Below, in pieces: positions 1 through 12,206 of a stretch of DNA of 64,000 bases. Both the position numbers and the translations under genes were made by a program. The DNA is from Rhodocollybia butyracea (lineage: Eukaryota; Basidiomycota; Agaricomycetes; Agaricales; Omphalotaceae). Location of the stretch: contig JADNRY010000125.1 in NCBI GenBank assembly GCA_015501585.1, forward strand, positions 62,001 to 126,000. The letters run 5' to 3'. Below the pieces are notes generated by a model that did no database searches, was not told where the DNA came from, and saw only the letters and a program-made list of their open reading frames with translations. Position 1 is the first letter of the stretch. The number at the start of each line of letters is the position of its first letter.

Positions 1-1054
1 TGAACAAAAGTCCAGAGCAAGATGGTGAGGTAGCTGAGGAGATAGGAGATCTCCAGCGCCATGAATGTGAACACAAACCAGGAGCGCATACATGGGGAGA
101 GGGAGTTCCAGTGGGTGAAGACAATGGAGTGACTGTACCTGATCGTGATGAGTGGCAGCAGCTCGATCGCAACAAGAGTGAACCGAATGGACCATGGAGG
201 TTACATTTAACCTGTTTACGAAGACTCGACACTGCAGGAGTCTCAGCTGCACAACTGAACACCAGTGCTGGCATGTTCGGCAGGTGATCACTAGTTGGTT
301 GAGAGAGTGGCAGTGATGTAGTAGAGTGCACTGGAGTCAATGTATTATGCCCTGGCATCAATGGAGGTGATGAAAGCACTGAGGAATGGGGTATGGGTGT
401 ATCTTGTGAAGATACCCATTCTTCCATGGGTTTGATGCGATGGGCAATCAGGTTGGCATAGCGATTTTGGTTCTTTTCAAGACTCTCTTGTGCTAAGTGG
501 ATCACATTGAAAAGCCGTGTATACAAACAGGCATTAAGGAGTGGTCGAGGTCCACGTGGATGGGAGATGGGTTTAAAAGGGAAACCAAGAATTGTAGATG
601 ATCGACTCGATTTTGGGGCATCTGAATCGAGTGTAGGACGTGTTACCAATGCGAGAGGAGCGATTGGAGATGGTGGAAGGGCCGGAGCAGGAGAAGGTTG
701 TGAAAATCTCGAAGATTTGATGCAGAAATCCTCCCCAAGCCTTCTAACTTGTTCTATCCACCTGAAACATGTCTCTACATCCAATCCCTGTTCCTTTACA
801 CCCCAACAACACCTCAAAGTCACAGTTTTCACCACAACATCCACCAATGACTGGCAAGTAGATGAAAGTCCCTCCTGGTCCCAGTACTGCTTGAAATTGA
901 GCAGCTGTTCTTGTATTCCTTGGGAAGACAGGTCAAACAATACAACTGGAGAGGATGAAGCATCTGGAAGATGCAGAGAGTGAACAGAAGAGAGAAAAGA
1001 GAAGGCCAGAGCCATGACAGTGTCATGGCTTGAGTTGTGCTGTATTTCTGACAT
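1..1054 (-). CDS. Unknown protein, partial (runs off left window edge)
   Basis: The minus strand has one uninterrupted frame from an ATG at 1054-1052 to base 2, 351 codons with no stop, so the gene continues beyond the window. I recognise no family. The N-terminal third (about residues 1-130) is mixed hydrophobic/polar and could be folded; it includes the segment LLNFKQYWDQEG. From about residue 135 on the chain is rich in Pro and Ser and looks disordered. The codons read like coding sequence and a random 1-kb frame with no stop is unlikely, which is the main support. It lies head to head with a degraded transposon gene at 1341-2651 and may itself be transposon cargo. Short plus-strand frames over the same DNA are treated as shadows. 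Confidence 0.55.
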   Translation of the reverse strand, partial: MSEIQHNSSHDTVMALAFSFLSSVHSLHLPDASSSPVVLFDLSSQGIQEQLLNFKQYWDQEGLSSTCQSLVDVVVKTVTLRCCWGVKEQGLDVETCFRWIEQVRRLGEDFCIKSSRFSQPSPAPALPPSPIAPLALVTRPTLDSDAPKSSRSSTILGFPFKPISHPRGPRPLLNACLYTRLFNVIHLAQESLEKNQNRYANLIAHRIKPMEEWVSSQDTPIPHSSVLSSPPLMPGHNTLTPVHSTTSLPLSQPTSDHLPNMPALVFSCAAETPAVSSLRKQVKCNLHGPFGSLLLRSSCCHSSRSGTVTPLSSPTGTPSPHVCAPGLCSHSWRWRSPISSATSPSCSGLLF

Positions 1055-1340
1055 ATTTGCTGTAATAGTCCTATACAGGACAAGATAGCTTAAAAAAGTG
1101 TAACGCCTCAGACCTCAGACATAAGCTATACCTCGTTCTATTGCAGTAATAGGCAAAATACGGGTAATCTGAGGGTAAGAGGTTAGTAATTATGTAATAG
1201 CGGCACCACTATGTAAGGGGGGGTAGGGGCCGACGGGCCGTAGCCATTACAGTTGACATCTCTCACATAGAAGGTATAATTTTAATTCTACGCTGTTGGG
1301 ATTCGCTGATAGTTTTCTTCAAAAGATTTTGAAGATCAGT
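1055..1340. other. Spacer, possible LTR-like piece
   Basis: No gene seen. TGTAACGCC at 1099 and GCCATTACA ending at 1251 resemble the ends of the solo LTR at 35400-35655 (TATAACGCC and GGCGTTACA), but the bases on either side (aaaag and gttga) are not a target duplication. The LTR reading is therefore weak. Confidence 0.25.
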
Positions 1341-2651
1341 CTACTATGCCACCTACAGTTGCTCCATGGACCCTTACAAACCCCTGATTGGGGAATTCAT
1401 GGTGTGCGCGAGCTGATGGTGCCCAGTGTCTTTTGTTTCCTATCTGGTTGTACTGTGACAACACTTCGGGAAACATTTCCAAGTGATGGAATAAACATAA
1501 TAGTTTCTTATTCACTCCAGCAGGCCTTCCACAAGAAGAGGCATCAAAGGAGTACAATATGCATTTTCTCTCAGCATCGAACACAGCGCCTCCTCTTGAA
1601 ATGCTTGATGGCATTGCTGACCAAATTTCATATGCGTTTTACCTACTCCGTTTAACCCCTATCTGAAACCATTTTCCAGCGACAGCCAAGAGCATGGAAT
1701 TTGGGCTTGGGACTCTCTTACTCAATCCAAAGTTTAGAGATGTCCACGAGTCCAAGTCTTCACAAGTACTCGCAGGTAAGATCCGTGGGAAAACCCGCAA
1801 GTATGTGACTCGCAGATCCCAGGATCCGTTTCCCACGGGTCAGGCGCGGGTCACAAGTCAGCCATTTGCAATTTTCGGTTGACTTGCAAGTACTTGTGTG
1901 ACTTGTGCAAGCAATATGAACTCATATATTTGTTGTTGGTGATCAAAACTTACAGTAATTAATAGTATCATATTTATTATAGTACTTATCAAGTACTGCC
2001 ACACATGTTTGAGGTTGTAGACAGCTCACAGCGACTGAGCGCTTATTTTAGCGCCCAATCGCCGTAGGCTGTCTACAATCCAAAGCCTAACTGTCAGTAC
2101 ATTTTTACTTCATACCATAGTATGAAATTAGTGTAACAAAGTATAGGTTTTTAATAGCATTATACACTGTACGATCACTGTATGCAAGTAAATAATGGTA
2201 AATACTGGTGAATATAGCTGTAACTACTTGATTAGTGTGCGGATCCACAAGTACTTGTGAGACCCGCAAGTACTTGCAGATAATACTTGCGAGTCAGTGA
2301 CCCGTTTCCCATGAGTCAGTCATGAGTCAGGCCTTTTAGGCCACAAGTACTTGTGCTCTTATACTTGGATCCAGACTCGTGGACATCTCTACCAAAGTTC
2401 TTCTCATTCTCTCAGTCCTTGCAATGCTGGGTGATAACCCTATGCAGAGTGAATTTGCATGCCACATTGGCTTATGTGGTAAATTTTTCTGTCAGGTTTG
2501 CAAGGTCAAGGGGAAGGATTCTGCAGCTGCTGATGCCTCTGGGCGTCCGCTTTGCTCACGCAAACCTGAAACCAGTAGTGATTCAGGTTCCGAAGCAGCC
2601 TCCCTTGCATCTGCTGGCTCCGACGCTAGCCAAGGCAATGTCAGGAAGTGA
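1341..2651 (+). pseudogene. Decayed transposon-associated protein (LGDNPMQSE family), split by a MITE
   Basis: Three plus-strand segments read as one protein family. Segment one (about 1346-1408) ends in PLIGEFMV. Segment two (about 1415-1665) contains CDNTSGNISK, then WNKHNSFLFTPAGLP, then NTAPPLEMLDGIADQI. Segment three (about 1666-2640, resuming after the MITE) contains GIWAWDS, LAMLGDNPMQSEFACHIG, and a Cys pair in KFFCQVCKVKG. From memory this motif order belongs to a multi-copy Agaricomycete protein linked to DNA transposons (Plavaka/KDZ-like elements); that link is recollection, not shown here. Frames shift near 1410 and 1665, an in-frame TGA lies between SK and WN at about 1482, and a hAT-type MITE (1735-2391) sits between the codons for DSLTQSK and VLLIL. 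Removing the MITE and one copy of its target duplication restores the reading frame. Clearly non-functional. Confidence 0.6.
1735..2391. mobile_element. hAT-type MITE, copy 1 (657 bp)
   Basis: The terminal inverted repeat begins TAGAGATGTCCACGAGTC and the far end is its exact complement, GACTCGTGGACATCTCTA. Both sides carry the 8-bp direct repeat CCAAAGTT (1727-1734 and 2392-2399). An 8-bp duplication and a TAGAG start are hallmarks of hAT elements. There is no coding capacity. Subterminal copies of ACAAGTACTTG-like palindromes are frequent. A second copy at 54304-54951 is nearly identical over most of its length. Confidence 0.9.
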
Positions 2652-4511
2652 ACATTTCCTGACTGAGGAAATTGAGCACATGATTGCCTTAATGCCGTAT
2701 TATTCATATTTGACTATGATTGAGTCATATTGACTAGTTTCGGCTGTGGTATAATGTCTCGGAACCCAAAATGACTTTTATTATATTGTTTGTACATGAG
2801 TCAAAGTGACTCGGAACATGACTCGGAATGACTTATTATGACTTATTATGACTTAGGTATATAGTATAAATACTGCTCAAGTAGATACAATGTACCCCAG
2901 CCTTGTTATTTTGGAATTATTACCTCTGTGCAGCATAGCTGTGAACTGAACCTTGATATGAACCTTAGTTGTAGACGAACGTAAATCTCAGTTGTTCGTA
3001 TAACGGTACAACTAATACTATACCTGTAGACAAACGTGAATCTACAAAGTACAATACGTAAGTATAAATAAAGTATCAGTAAGAAAGGAGAGCTCACCTC
3101 AGTTGTTCGTATAATGGTACAACTGAGGGAGGAAAAACTACAAACTAGCTAATATAAGTATTGAAGTCTCATATGTATGTGTAAGCATGGAGCAAAGATA
3201 GACATGATAGGCGAGAATAGTAAGGCCAAAGCGTGAAATATTGATCGTACAAAGTACTACTCCAACATTAGTTGCTAACTGTAAATATCCAGAAGCATCA
3301 TCAATTACCTGCTTACAACAGAAGAATACCTGATTACCACAGAAGAACCACCTTTACCTGCTTACCACAGAACTACATTTACCTGCTTACCACAGAAGAC
3401 ACCACATCTGTTCCTTCAGAATACCAGAATATTACCTGTTAACACAGAAGAACCATTGGAAACCACACTGTTAAATCAGCAACACCAAAACTCAATATTG
3501 TAGTAAATCTGCCCAACAGGCCCCTTGCTATACTGTACATTGGGAAGATCCAATCATGAACAGATCTTTACAGGCAAAAGCTCAGTGATGAAGAAGATAA
3601 AAGCAACCCAGCAGAAATTTAAGGAAGGTTTTTCTGCAATGGTGGAACGTGTAGGGAACTTTGTAAAGGTAAATGGTTACTCTTTCGCCCATTACCTTAT
3701 TCAATTCTCTGCTAGCCCGGTACACCTCGAAAAAAGGTGGAGACTATGCAGCAGCTCAAGTCTCAATTCACCCTCGCATATGCACAAGCTAATGCTACTA
3801 AAATTATTAGCCTTGTGGCCACGGTTTGATGGACCCTCGTGTTCAATTCCAAGCCTTTGCCGTGTGATGCCGTGTGGTTGCTGGTCTATGGCAAAGCTCA
3901 TGCATGGTCTGTGGGGGTGGATTTGGGCAAGAAGAAGGTCCGGGAGTCTATGATTCATCACCAGAGATAGAAATTTCTGTATCTGAACTCCTTGTTTCAA
4001 AGTAGGTGAAAGGATCTTCTGCAAGGCATTGTATCTATCAGCAATGAGTATTACAATGTTATGATTACAAGGGCCCGGAAACCGCATGGCAAAGGATCAG
4101 AGTTTGAAAAAATTGAACATGAGGGTCCCTCGAACCCTGGCCACTAGGCTTTATATGTGAATGAGTATTCTCTTCACAAAAGACAGCTAGCTAGGCTAAG
4201 ATACAAGGAATCCTGTTACCAGCATGTGGATTCATGAGTGAATCACTCATAGAGGTAGACTAAGGAAAATGAGAAAAGCCAGGAGGAGGTTGGCTATGAG
4301 AGGAGTTGGAGCCTTCCTCCTCTGTGGCTGATCATGGAACAACAGCCTGGAAGGTGCTGGTAATATGTCTTTTGTCTCTTCTTGTCCCCTCACGGATAAT
4401 AGTGATCACATCAGCTATTCATCATTCCGCCAATACCCAACAAATATGATATTTAAACTGGTTTTTACTTACTTGCATCTTTCTTCCAATCTTTGCCCAC
4501 TTTACTGTCAA
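2652..4511. other. Gene-poor repeat-like stretch
   Basis: I see no supported gene. The short hairpin AGTTGTTCGTATAACGGTAC(AACT) occurs at 2990-3013 and again with one change at 3101-3124. A run of related ACCTGCTTACCACAGAAGA units lies at about 3306-3450. TATA-like and A/T-rich sequence around 2855-2870 would fit an old LTR, but no matching second end was found. Confidence 0.4.
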
Positions 4512-4933
4512 TGTTGGACTTCGTCATCTATCAACTTCATTATACTTACTATGGAACAGTCTTCCCACTTCGTTACTATCTATGGAACGTTCTCTCTTGC
4601 TGTAACTACTGGTATGTGAACTAGTTGTACTATCTTTATCCTGCCCACTCGCCATTGCTTTATTATCGTGCTCTCGTCTATTCTTACTTACTTACCTTGT
4701 GCTCCATTCCACTCTCGTCTTATTACTCTCACTCCGTCTGTGAACGCTTCACGCGTTGTACTTATTATTAACTCGCTGGACTCGTATTTAAGCCTGTATG
4801 TACTTGTGGAATATCAAGTTGTGTTTTCTCTGTTTGTGTCTGTGTCTGGACCTTCGTCTCCTCTGTGTCTGTGTGACCAGAGCCTACTAACAGTGTAGAG
4901 TACACTGTCTGCCTTATCGATCAACCTCTAATA
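4512..4933 (+). repeat. 5' LTR of Copia element 1
   Basis: A 422-bp direct repeat that starts TGTTGGACTTCG and ends CTCTAATA. It reads as identical, base for base, to 9790-10211. The 5-bp target duplication GTCAA precedes it at 4507-4511. It contains a TATA-like TATTTAAG and T-rich tracts expected of a promoter and polyadenylation region. Confidence 0.95.
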
Positions 4934-4987
4934 GGTTATGGGCCCCGAGCCTAACCATTGACGCCACCATCCCAGACACCATTGTTG

Positions 4988-7900
4988 ATGTCACAACAAC
5001 CCAGCTCATCGAAACCATCCACACGAGCTTCAGCCACAACTAAGCCAGTTGCCGCCAACAACCCAGAGCTTCCTTGTGCCCTAAGACCACATCTTTGGAT
5101 TCCAACAAAATACCAAGATTGTTACAACAGCTTACAGACTGGAAAATACGAATTTTGTAACCGGAAAATCTGTCCAAACAGATACGACATACCCAGTCCT
5201 ACAGAAGACATACCAGAAATAACATCTGGAATAGCACACAGAATTGAAAAATCCCAGGAGAAAGCGGCAGTACCCAAACCAGCGGCACCAACATCACCTC
5301 TACAGCAGCCAGCCCCGAAAATATCAAGGGCATCATCACAAGCATCACAGGCCTCCCAATCACAACCAACACAGCCAAAGCCGCAGCCACCACCGCCGCC
5401 CCCATCAGCTCCATCACCTGTACCATCAGATCACGATACTCCTTTGATCCCAACATCAGACTTACCTCACAGCTCACCACCATCTGACGGAGGCGATCCA
5501 GGATCATCAGACAAAGAAGAATCAGATAGCTACTCATCTGACGACGAGATGTCCAAAGCACTGAAAGCATTTGACAAGGTCACTACCCTTAAACCGGATG
5601 GATCGAACTGGGACACATGGAAAAGTCGAGTAGAATTAGCTGCAAAGTCCATAAATTATGGCAAGTACCTCACATGGAATCCCCATGAAGCAACAGACAC
5701 ACGAGAAGCTGGAAATACAGGAGATAAATCATCTGATACAGATTTGCTAAATGCTTTAATTGGCAGATTATCGGATGGCATTTTTCGAAGGTATAGAAAT
5801 TATACCAACACTTGTGATGTGTGGACAAATTTAATCGCTGATTTTGACTCCAAAAATGCGCTCACGGAATCACATCTGCAGAGACAGCTTCACACCATGC
5901 GTTGCTATGAACCATCTAGGGTTAACGAACACCTAGACACTATGTTGGAAATCCGAGACAGTCTTGAAACCCGCGGCATCGAATTTAGCGATGAAATGTT
6001 CAACAACACCATCATATCCTCTATCCCCAACCAATTCAGACCCACCATAAACGCACTTGTTGTAGTCACATCTCGAACCGACAAGAAACTGGCAACACAG
6101 GAATTGATTGCCACCATTCGTGCAGAAGCACAGGGACACGTACGTAGTGCTAGTCATCACAACAAGGGGAAGAAGGAATCGGCTAACTATGCGGGAAATT
6201 CCCGAGGTCGAGGTGGATTCCGAGGTCGAGGATTTTCTCAGAGGGGATTTTCTAGGGGCCGAGGAAACTCGAAACCAAACGGACCTAACAGGTCTACTTC
6301 CGCATGTTTTAATTGTGGAGGGAAAGGACATTTTGCGAGCACATGTCCATCGCCTAAACGGCCACAGGCTAATCAAGCCAAAGAGAGTAGGGAAACTCAC
6401 GAGCCGAAAGAGGGGAAGAAATCAGATGGAAATTGGAGATCTAGGCAAAAGGGGAAGGAAACCGCATCTTCATCACAGATTGAAGAAGTCCCAGAATCAT
6501 CTTGGGCAGCCATTGAGTTGTCATCGGACACCAGCTTCGTCTTTCCTCCCGCCAAATCCTACACCGAGCTTGGAAACTCGACGGCATCTTTCCAGATGTC
6601 CCCAAATACAGCAGAAACATATCTCACATTTGATTTCAATGATATTGCTGATGAACACGAAACAGCAATGATGGGAGCACATAGCCGAGGGGCTATACTA
6701 TTTGATTCCGGATGCTCGAGCCACATGACTCCTATGGAGGACAGCCTCCAAGATCTAAAGTCTATTCCGACTAAAGTCATTCAAGCAGCCAATGCCGGAA
6801 CTTTTAATTCTAGCATGGCAGGTACGCTTCATTTGGATTTTCCAATTGATAACCACGGCAATACTCGAACCGTCCCACTCCATAATGCCCTCCTATGCCC
6901 CAACATTCCCAACACTCTTATTTCCTTGGGAAAACTCGATGATGATGGATACAATATCCACATTGGGAATGGTTTACTCACCATGACTGACCCCAACAAC
7001 AGGATCGTTGCACGTATTCCGAAGATCCATGGACTCTACCAGATTCCCATGGAGGAATATGCTTATGTTGCCAAAGATCGACTGGTATCACTCTATGACG
7101 CCCACTGCATCTTAGGCCATCAGAACTATGCTTATATTAAGCACTTATTCGCACACAACCAGATCAATGGGATGAGATTGGATAAATCTCACATGGACGA
7201 GCCGGAATGCCGTACATGCTTGCTAGCTAAGGCAGCAAGATTTCCGATTGCCAAATTACGGTCTTCTCCACGAGCAGAGAATTATGGAGATGTTTTTCAC
7301 ATGGACGTCTGGGGACCCGCATCAGTTCAGACTATCAACCGTTGCACTTATGCCCTCACCATAGTCGACGAGGCGACTCTATGGTTAGAGGAACCATTGC
7401 TGAAAAGCAAGGATGAAGCATTCACCCAGTACGTCATTATTCAAACCAATCTCCAGACTCAATATGGCATCACTGTTAAAATTCTTCACTCTGATCGAGG
7501 GGGAGAGTTTCTTAGCCGAGAATTCAACCAGTACCTGGAACGACTTGGCACCCAGCGGAGATTAACGGTGCATGACACTCCGGAACATAACGGCATAGCG
7601 GAACGCACTCATCGGACTCTACTGAATGCAGTACGAAGTCTAATCATTTCATCAGGACTCCCTAAATGGCTATGGGGATTTATGATGAAGTACGTGGTTT
7701 ATATTTGGAACAGGACACCAAAGAAGGGAATAAATATGGCGACACCATATGAAAAACGGTTCAATCAAAAACCCGACATTTCTAACTTTCAAATATTCGG
7801 GAGCATAGTGTATGTAAAGAAGGAGAAAGAGCCAGGAAAATTCGAACCACAGGCACAAGAAGGAAGATGGATAGGTATAGACACGGAATCTAACGGATAT

Positions 7901-9782
7901 TTTATCTATTGGCCACAGCGACGAACAGTTACCACGGAACGGAACGTAACAATTTCCAACAGGCAGATCCAACTCATTGAGGAGGAGGATGGAAATTTGG
8001 AAAATTTGGAAACATCAGTCACTGAGTCGGAACAGCCTATTATTCCTGTACCTGACGAAATTGCAGAGCCCATCCCGCCGGAACAACTTACCGGAAAACG
8101 TGTCAGGCGACCCACTCAGAAAATCAGGGATATCATTGAAGGATCAGCAGAGGGTAACACAGAACTCCGATACCTTACAGCATCACTTGCACAAGTCACA
8201 TCTGAAATCGAATCAGATCCTTTATCAGTTGCAGAAGCTATGCGCCGACCTGACTGGCCGAAATGGCAAGAAGCCATGAACGAGGAGATATCCAGACTCA
8301 ACCAGCGTGAAACTTACGATATAGTCACGGCACCATCGGATGCAAACATTCTCACATCCAAATGGGTTTATCGGACCAAGAAAGATGAACAAGGACGGCT
8401 TACTAGTCACAGAGCCAGACTTGTGGTGCGAGGATTTAATCAAATCCCAGACGTTGATTATTTTCCAGATGAAACTTTCGCATCAGTTGCCAAACTCGCA
8501 TCAGCCAGAACTATTCTCAGCATCGCAGCTGAACACAGCTGGATCATTCATCAGATGGATGTCAAATCGGCATATCTCTATGGCAAACTTGATGACAGCG
8601 AAAAGATCTACATGAAGGCACCAACCGGCATTAATCTAGGTGTAAAAACCCGGACAAGTACTTCGACTCAAACTTGCCTTGTACGGACTTAAACAAGCAG
8701 GTCGAAGATGGTATTTGCGATTCAGAGAAATCATGACAAAGCTAGGCTTCAAACGGTCAGATTTTGATCATGCCGTATTCTATCGCACCAACCCGTTCAC
8801 AATCATTTTCATCCATGTGGATGATATGACATTGGTTACCAAAACTCTGGAAATTATGGCACAGCTGAAGAAATCTATCAGCGCGATTATCGAGGTCACA
8901 GATCAGGGCGAAATTCATTGGCTACTTGGAATCGAGATTCAGAGATCACTTCACAGCAGATCTATCCGTTTATCACAGCGATCATACATTGATGCTATTC
9001 TTAGCCGCTACGGATTTTCTGACATAAAGCCACTCTCCATTCCTTTCGACCCCCATATTCATCTCACCAAAGACCAGATGCCACAGACTGTGGAAGATAT
9101 CGCCGCCATGCGGGATAAGCCTTACCGAGAAGCACTTGGTGCTCTCCAATATCTTTCCATTGCCACACGACCCGACATCACCTATACGGTTGCCATTCTT
9201 GCCCGATTCTCACAGAATCCAGGCATCGCTCATTGGAACGGACTTAGGCGTGTATACGCTTATCTGAAATATACCCGGGATTATTGGCTAACTTCAGGAG
9301 GAGTGCAGAAACATCCTGTCGAGGGATTTACGGACGCCGATGGAATGTCCCAAGAGGACAGACATGCCATATCAGGATACGTTTTTATGCTTAATGGCGG
9401 AGCAGTATCATGGTCATCAAAGCGACAGGACACCATCTCTCTATCCACTACAGAAGCAGAGTACGTTGCTCTCACGCATGCAGCCAAGGAAGCAATTTGG
9501 CTTCGAAACCTCATCTCCGAGTTGTTCACTCCAATCGCCGGACCTATCACACTTCACTCGGACAACCAATCAGCCATTGCTCTAGCGAAAGATGACAGGT
9601 TTCATGCACGGACCAAACACATCGACATACGGTATCATTTCATTCGGTATGCTATTGAAGAAGGTAACATTCGACTTACTTACTGTCCAACCGAGGACAT
9701 GACGGCAGACATTTTCACCAAGGCTTTGACTTCAGCAAAAGCCAAACACTTCGCATCGTCTATGGGACTTGCAAAGGTTTGA
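4988..9782 (+). pseudogene. Copia gag-pol polyprotein with one frameshift
   Basis: A single polyprotein of about 1,600 residues. I take ATG 4988 as start because the open frame upstream of it begins only with TTG. Gag has a Pro-rich N-terminal region and a CCHC knuckle (CFNCGGKGHFASTC, near nt 6305). Protease has DSGCSSHM (near 6701). Integrase has the zinc-binding HCILGH..CRTC, then HMDVWGP, HSDRGGEF and a NGIAERTHRT block, giving the D,D,E triad. Reverse transcriptase has QMDVKSAYLYGKL and the YVDD-like HVDDM (near 8815). RNase H has FTDADGM, STTEAEYVAL, HSDNQSA and RTKHIDIRYHFIR. At 8644-8648 five A residues stand where four keep the frame, moving translation out of frame just before LYGLKQAGRRWYL. 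Because the LTRs are identical this is either a very recent mutation or a homopolymer sequencing error; in the latter case the element would be fully intact. Confidence 0.93.
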
Positions 9783-9789
9783 GGAGGAG

Positions 9790-10211
9790 TGTTGGACTTC
9801 GTCATCTATCAACTTCATTATACTTACTATGGAACAGTCTTCCCACTTCGTTACTATCTATGGAACGTTCTCTCTTGCTGTAACTACTGGTATGTGAACT
9901 AGTTGTACTATCTTTATCCTGCCCACTCGCCATTGCTTTATTATCGTGCTCTCGTCTATTCTTACTTACTTACCTTGTGCTCCATTCCACTCTCGTCTTA
10001 TTACTCTCACTCCGTCTGTGAACGCTTCACGCGTTGTACTTATTATTAACTCGCTGGACTCGTATTTAAGCCTGTATGTACTTGTGGAATATCAAGTTGT
10101 GTTTTCTCTGTTTGTGTCTGTGTCTGGACCTTCGTCTCCTCTGTGTCTGTGTGACCAGAGCCTACTAACAGTGTAGAGTACACTGTCTGCCTTATCGATC
10201 AACCTCTAATA
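9790..10211 (+). repeat. 3' LTR of Copia element 1
   Basis: A 422-bp direct repeat of 4512-4933, preceded by the polypurine tract GAGGAGGAG and followed by the target duplication GTCAA (10212-10216). Confidence 0.95.
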
Positions 10212-10290
10212 GTCAACAGTTCTGTCCCAAGTCCTGATATTCAAGCTCAAGTCCACTCCCCTCAAAATTCACTTGAAGTTCACTCCACAC

Positions 10291-10468
10291 TGTTGAGATA
10301 TGTCACAAGCCATGACAAGTCTCTGAGCTCATGTTGTTTACTTATATTGATGTACTATATATACGTAGCTGAAACTTTGGGAACCTTGTGCATTTGACCC
10401 AAGGTTCCCTGCCTAACAAAGTTTTATTCGCTGTTCTCATGCTTGCCATCAGTCGTTTAAACTCAACA
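10291..10468 (+). repeat. 5' LTR of gag-only Copia element
   Basis: A 178-bp direct repeat of 12030-12206, bounded by TGTTGAG and CTCAACA, with the target duplication CACAC immediately upstream. Confidence 0.9.
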
Positions 10469-10665
10469 CAAACGCGCTGGTATAACCTTATCATCCCGCT
10501 GTACTACAAGGACATTGGCCCCTGTTCTATTGAAGAACCCCTATTTGAGCTTACAGACTACGAGGATGTCTACAGCTCTAAAACTCAAGGAATTGATTCG
10601 ATTCAAGTTACCGACTATGAGGACATCAAAATACTTAACCAAAACCAAAATTCAAAATCACTATT

Positions 10666-11900
10666 ATGACTTCTGCCAACTCAGCATCCAGAAATAGTAA
10701 CCGCTTTCCTAAATTGGATGATTCCAACTTCTTGGAACTATTAGTGAAGCTTTAGAAGTGGCGAGCTACCTAAGCAAATGCTTAGTAGCTAATTGTGCAG
10801 TATATGATTATATGCAAGTATGGGAGAAGGCTGTAGGCCTTCGGGTCCCAGCAACAAAAGAGGTCCACAGTCAACTGCGACGGGTGGGTGGGCCAACCAT
10901 CTCCTGTGCTCGGACTGTTAGCTAGCAATTAATGATATGACTTTATATTAATTCGGTAATTTTGAATTTATATCTTGGTGATCATGAGGATATAAATTGG
11001 AAAAAACTCCAAGCACTGCATCTGGGTGGGTGGGAGTGGAAGAAAAGCTGTAGGCTACACTAGTAGTAGTGAGCCTTTCGATGGACATGACTGTTGGCAA
11101 CGAAGTGAGTAGACACCACATCACATGTCTGTTCAAAGACTCAAGTTTGCTGCACTCTCTGCTCTCACTTGCAAACTGCCAATCCTGCTTGGAGTGTCTA
11201 TATGGAGGCTGAGCTGGTTCAGAAGAGTCTTTGGGATGTAGTCCAGATTGAAGTTGATATAGTGAAATCTGATGGTACTGAGAAATCTCAGAGTGAGATT
11301 GACGCTGAGATTGAAAAGCTGAAGAATGCACGCTCTACCAAGAAGATGGGAGAAGCTTGTGCTGCTCTGATTTTGCGAGTTACCAAAGGCCAACTTTCGC
11401 ACATGCGCAAGCATGATCCACTCCACATTTGGTTGAATTTGAAGACAGTTCACCAAATTCATGGATTCAGCGCTTCACTGGCCTTACGCCGTAAGCTCTC
11501 ATCAATGAAGATGAAGAAGGGAGCAAAGTTGGCTACATTCATTGGGGAGGTAAAGGCTGTTTGATTCGAAATGGAGGAGGCAGGACTTGTTATCTCTGAT
11601 CAAGAGATTATCCTTGCAATTACACTTGGACTTCTGCCCTCCTACACCACTGTCATTTTGTCATTCAACATTGTTGCCGCAGATGCCCTCACACTTGATT
11701 ATGTTATGAACCATCTCTTGAACAATGAAGTCGCTCAACTCACAGGTGGCACACAGAAGTCCACCGTTGCCGCTACAAATGCCAAACATGATGCAAAGGA
11801 ATCCGCACTTACTGCTAGTAACATGAAGAGTCCTGCTGGTAAGGGAATTTGTTTCTTTTGCAATCAATGTGGACATCATAAAGAGGAATGTCCTGAATGA
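10666..11900 (+). pseudogene. Copia-type Gag, interrupted
   Basis: ATG 10666 starts MTSANSASRNSNRFPKLDD. The frame is lost after DSNFLE (near 10737) and resumes at WSVYMEAELVQKSLWDVV (near 11200), typical of the conserved Gag core of Copia elements. Between these points lies about 460 bp of unrelated sequence, with CTTGGA at both edges as a possible target duplication. After resumption the frame runs to an in-frame TGA at 11562-11564 and then on to the CCHC knuckle CFFCNQCGHHKEEC (near 11850). The TGA fits a change from CGA. Non-functional as read. Confidence 0.75.
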
Positions 11901-12029
11901 GAGAAGTATCTGGCTTACAGAAAGAGACTGATCAGGTAAATCTTATTGAAGAAGATGACAATACTGTAAAGGGAGATGATTTTGCCTACTGATTTTCTAA
12001 CAACATTTGTGCTAGAACTTGTGGGGGAG

Positions 12030-12206
12030 TGTTGAGATATGTCACAAGCCATGACAAGTCTCTGAGCTCATGTTGTTTACTTATATTGATGTACTATATA
12101 TATGTAGCTGAGACTTTGGGAACCTTGCGTGTTTGACCCAAGGTTCCCTGCCTAACAAAGTTTATTCGCTGTTCTTGTGCTTGCCATCAGTCATTTAAAC
12201 TCAACA
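12030..12206 (+). repeat. 3' LTR of gag-only Copia element
   Basis: A 177-bp partner of 10291-10468. It follows the purine tract GTGGGGGAG and is followed by CACAC (12207-12211). Confidence 0.9.

Larger units (their letters stand above)
4507..10216 (+). mobile_element. Young full-length Ty1/Copia retrotransposon
   Basis: The element comprises two 422-bp LTRs (4512-4933 and 9790-10211), a gag-pol frame between them, a purine tract GAGGAGGAG (9781-9789) directly before the 3' LTR, and the target duplication GTCAA at 4507-4511 and 10212-10216. The LTRs show no difference I could find, so the insertion is recent. Domain order protease, integrase, reverse transcriptase, RNase H defines Ty1/Copia. 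The only defect seen is a +1 frameshift at 8644-8648. Confidence 0.95.

Noticed and set aside
507..1083. Short ORFs on both strands within 507-1083
   Set aside because: They are shadows of the long minus-strand frame 1054-1, which is longer, starts with ATG and has no stop.
1099..1251. LTR with TGTAACGCC start
   Set aside because: End sequences are only roughly complementary and no target duplication is present; kept as a note only.
4668..4898. 76-residue ORF repeated at 9946-10176
   Set aside because: It lies wholly inside the two identical Copia LTRs and is a by-product of the repeat.
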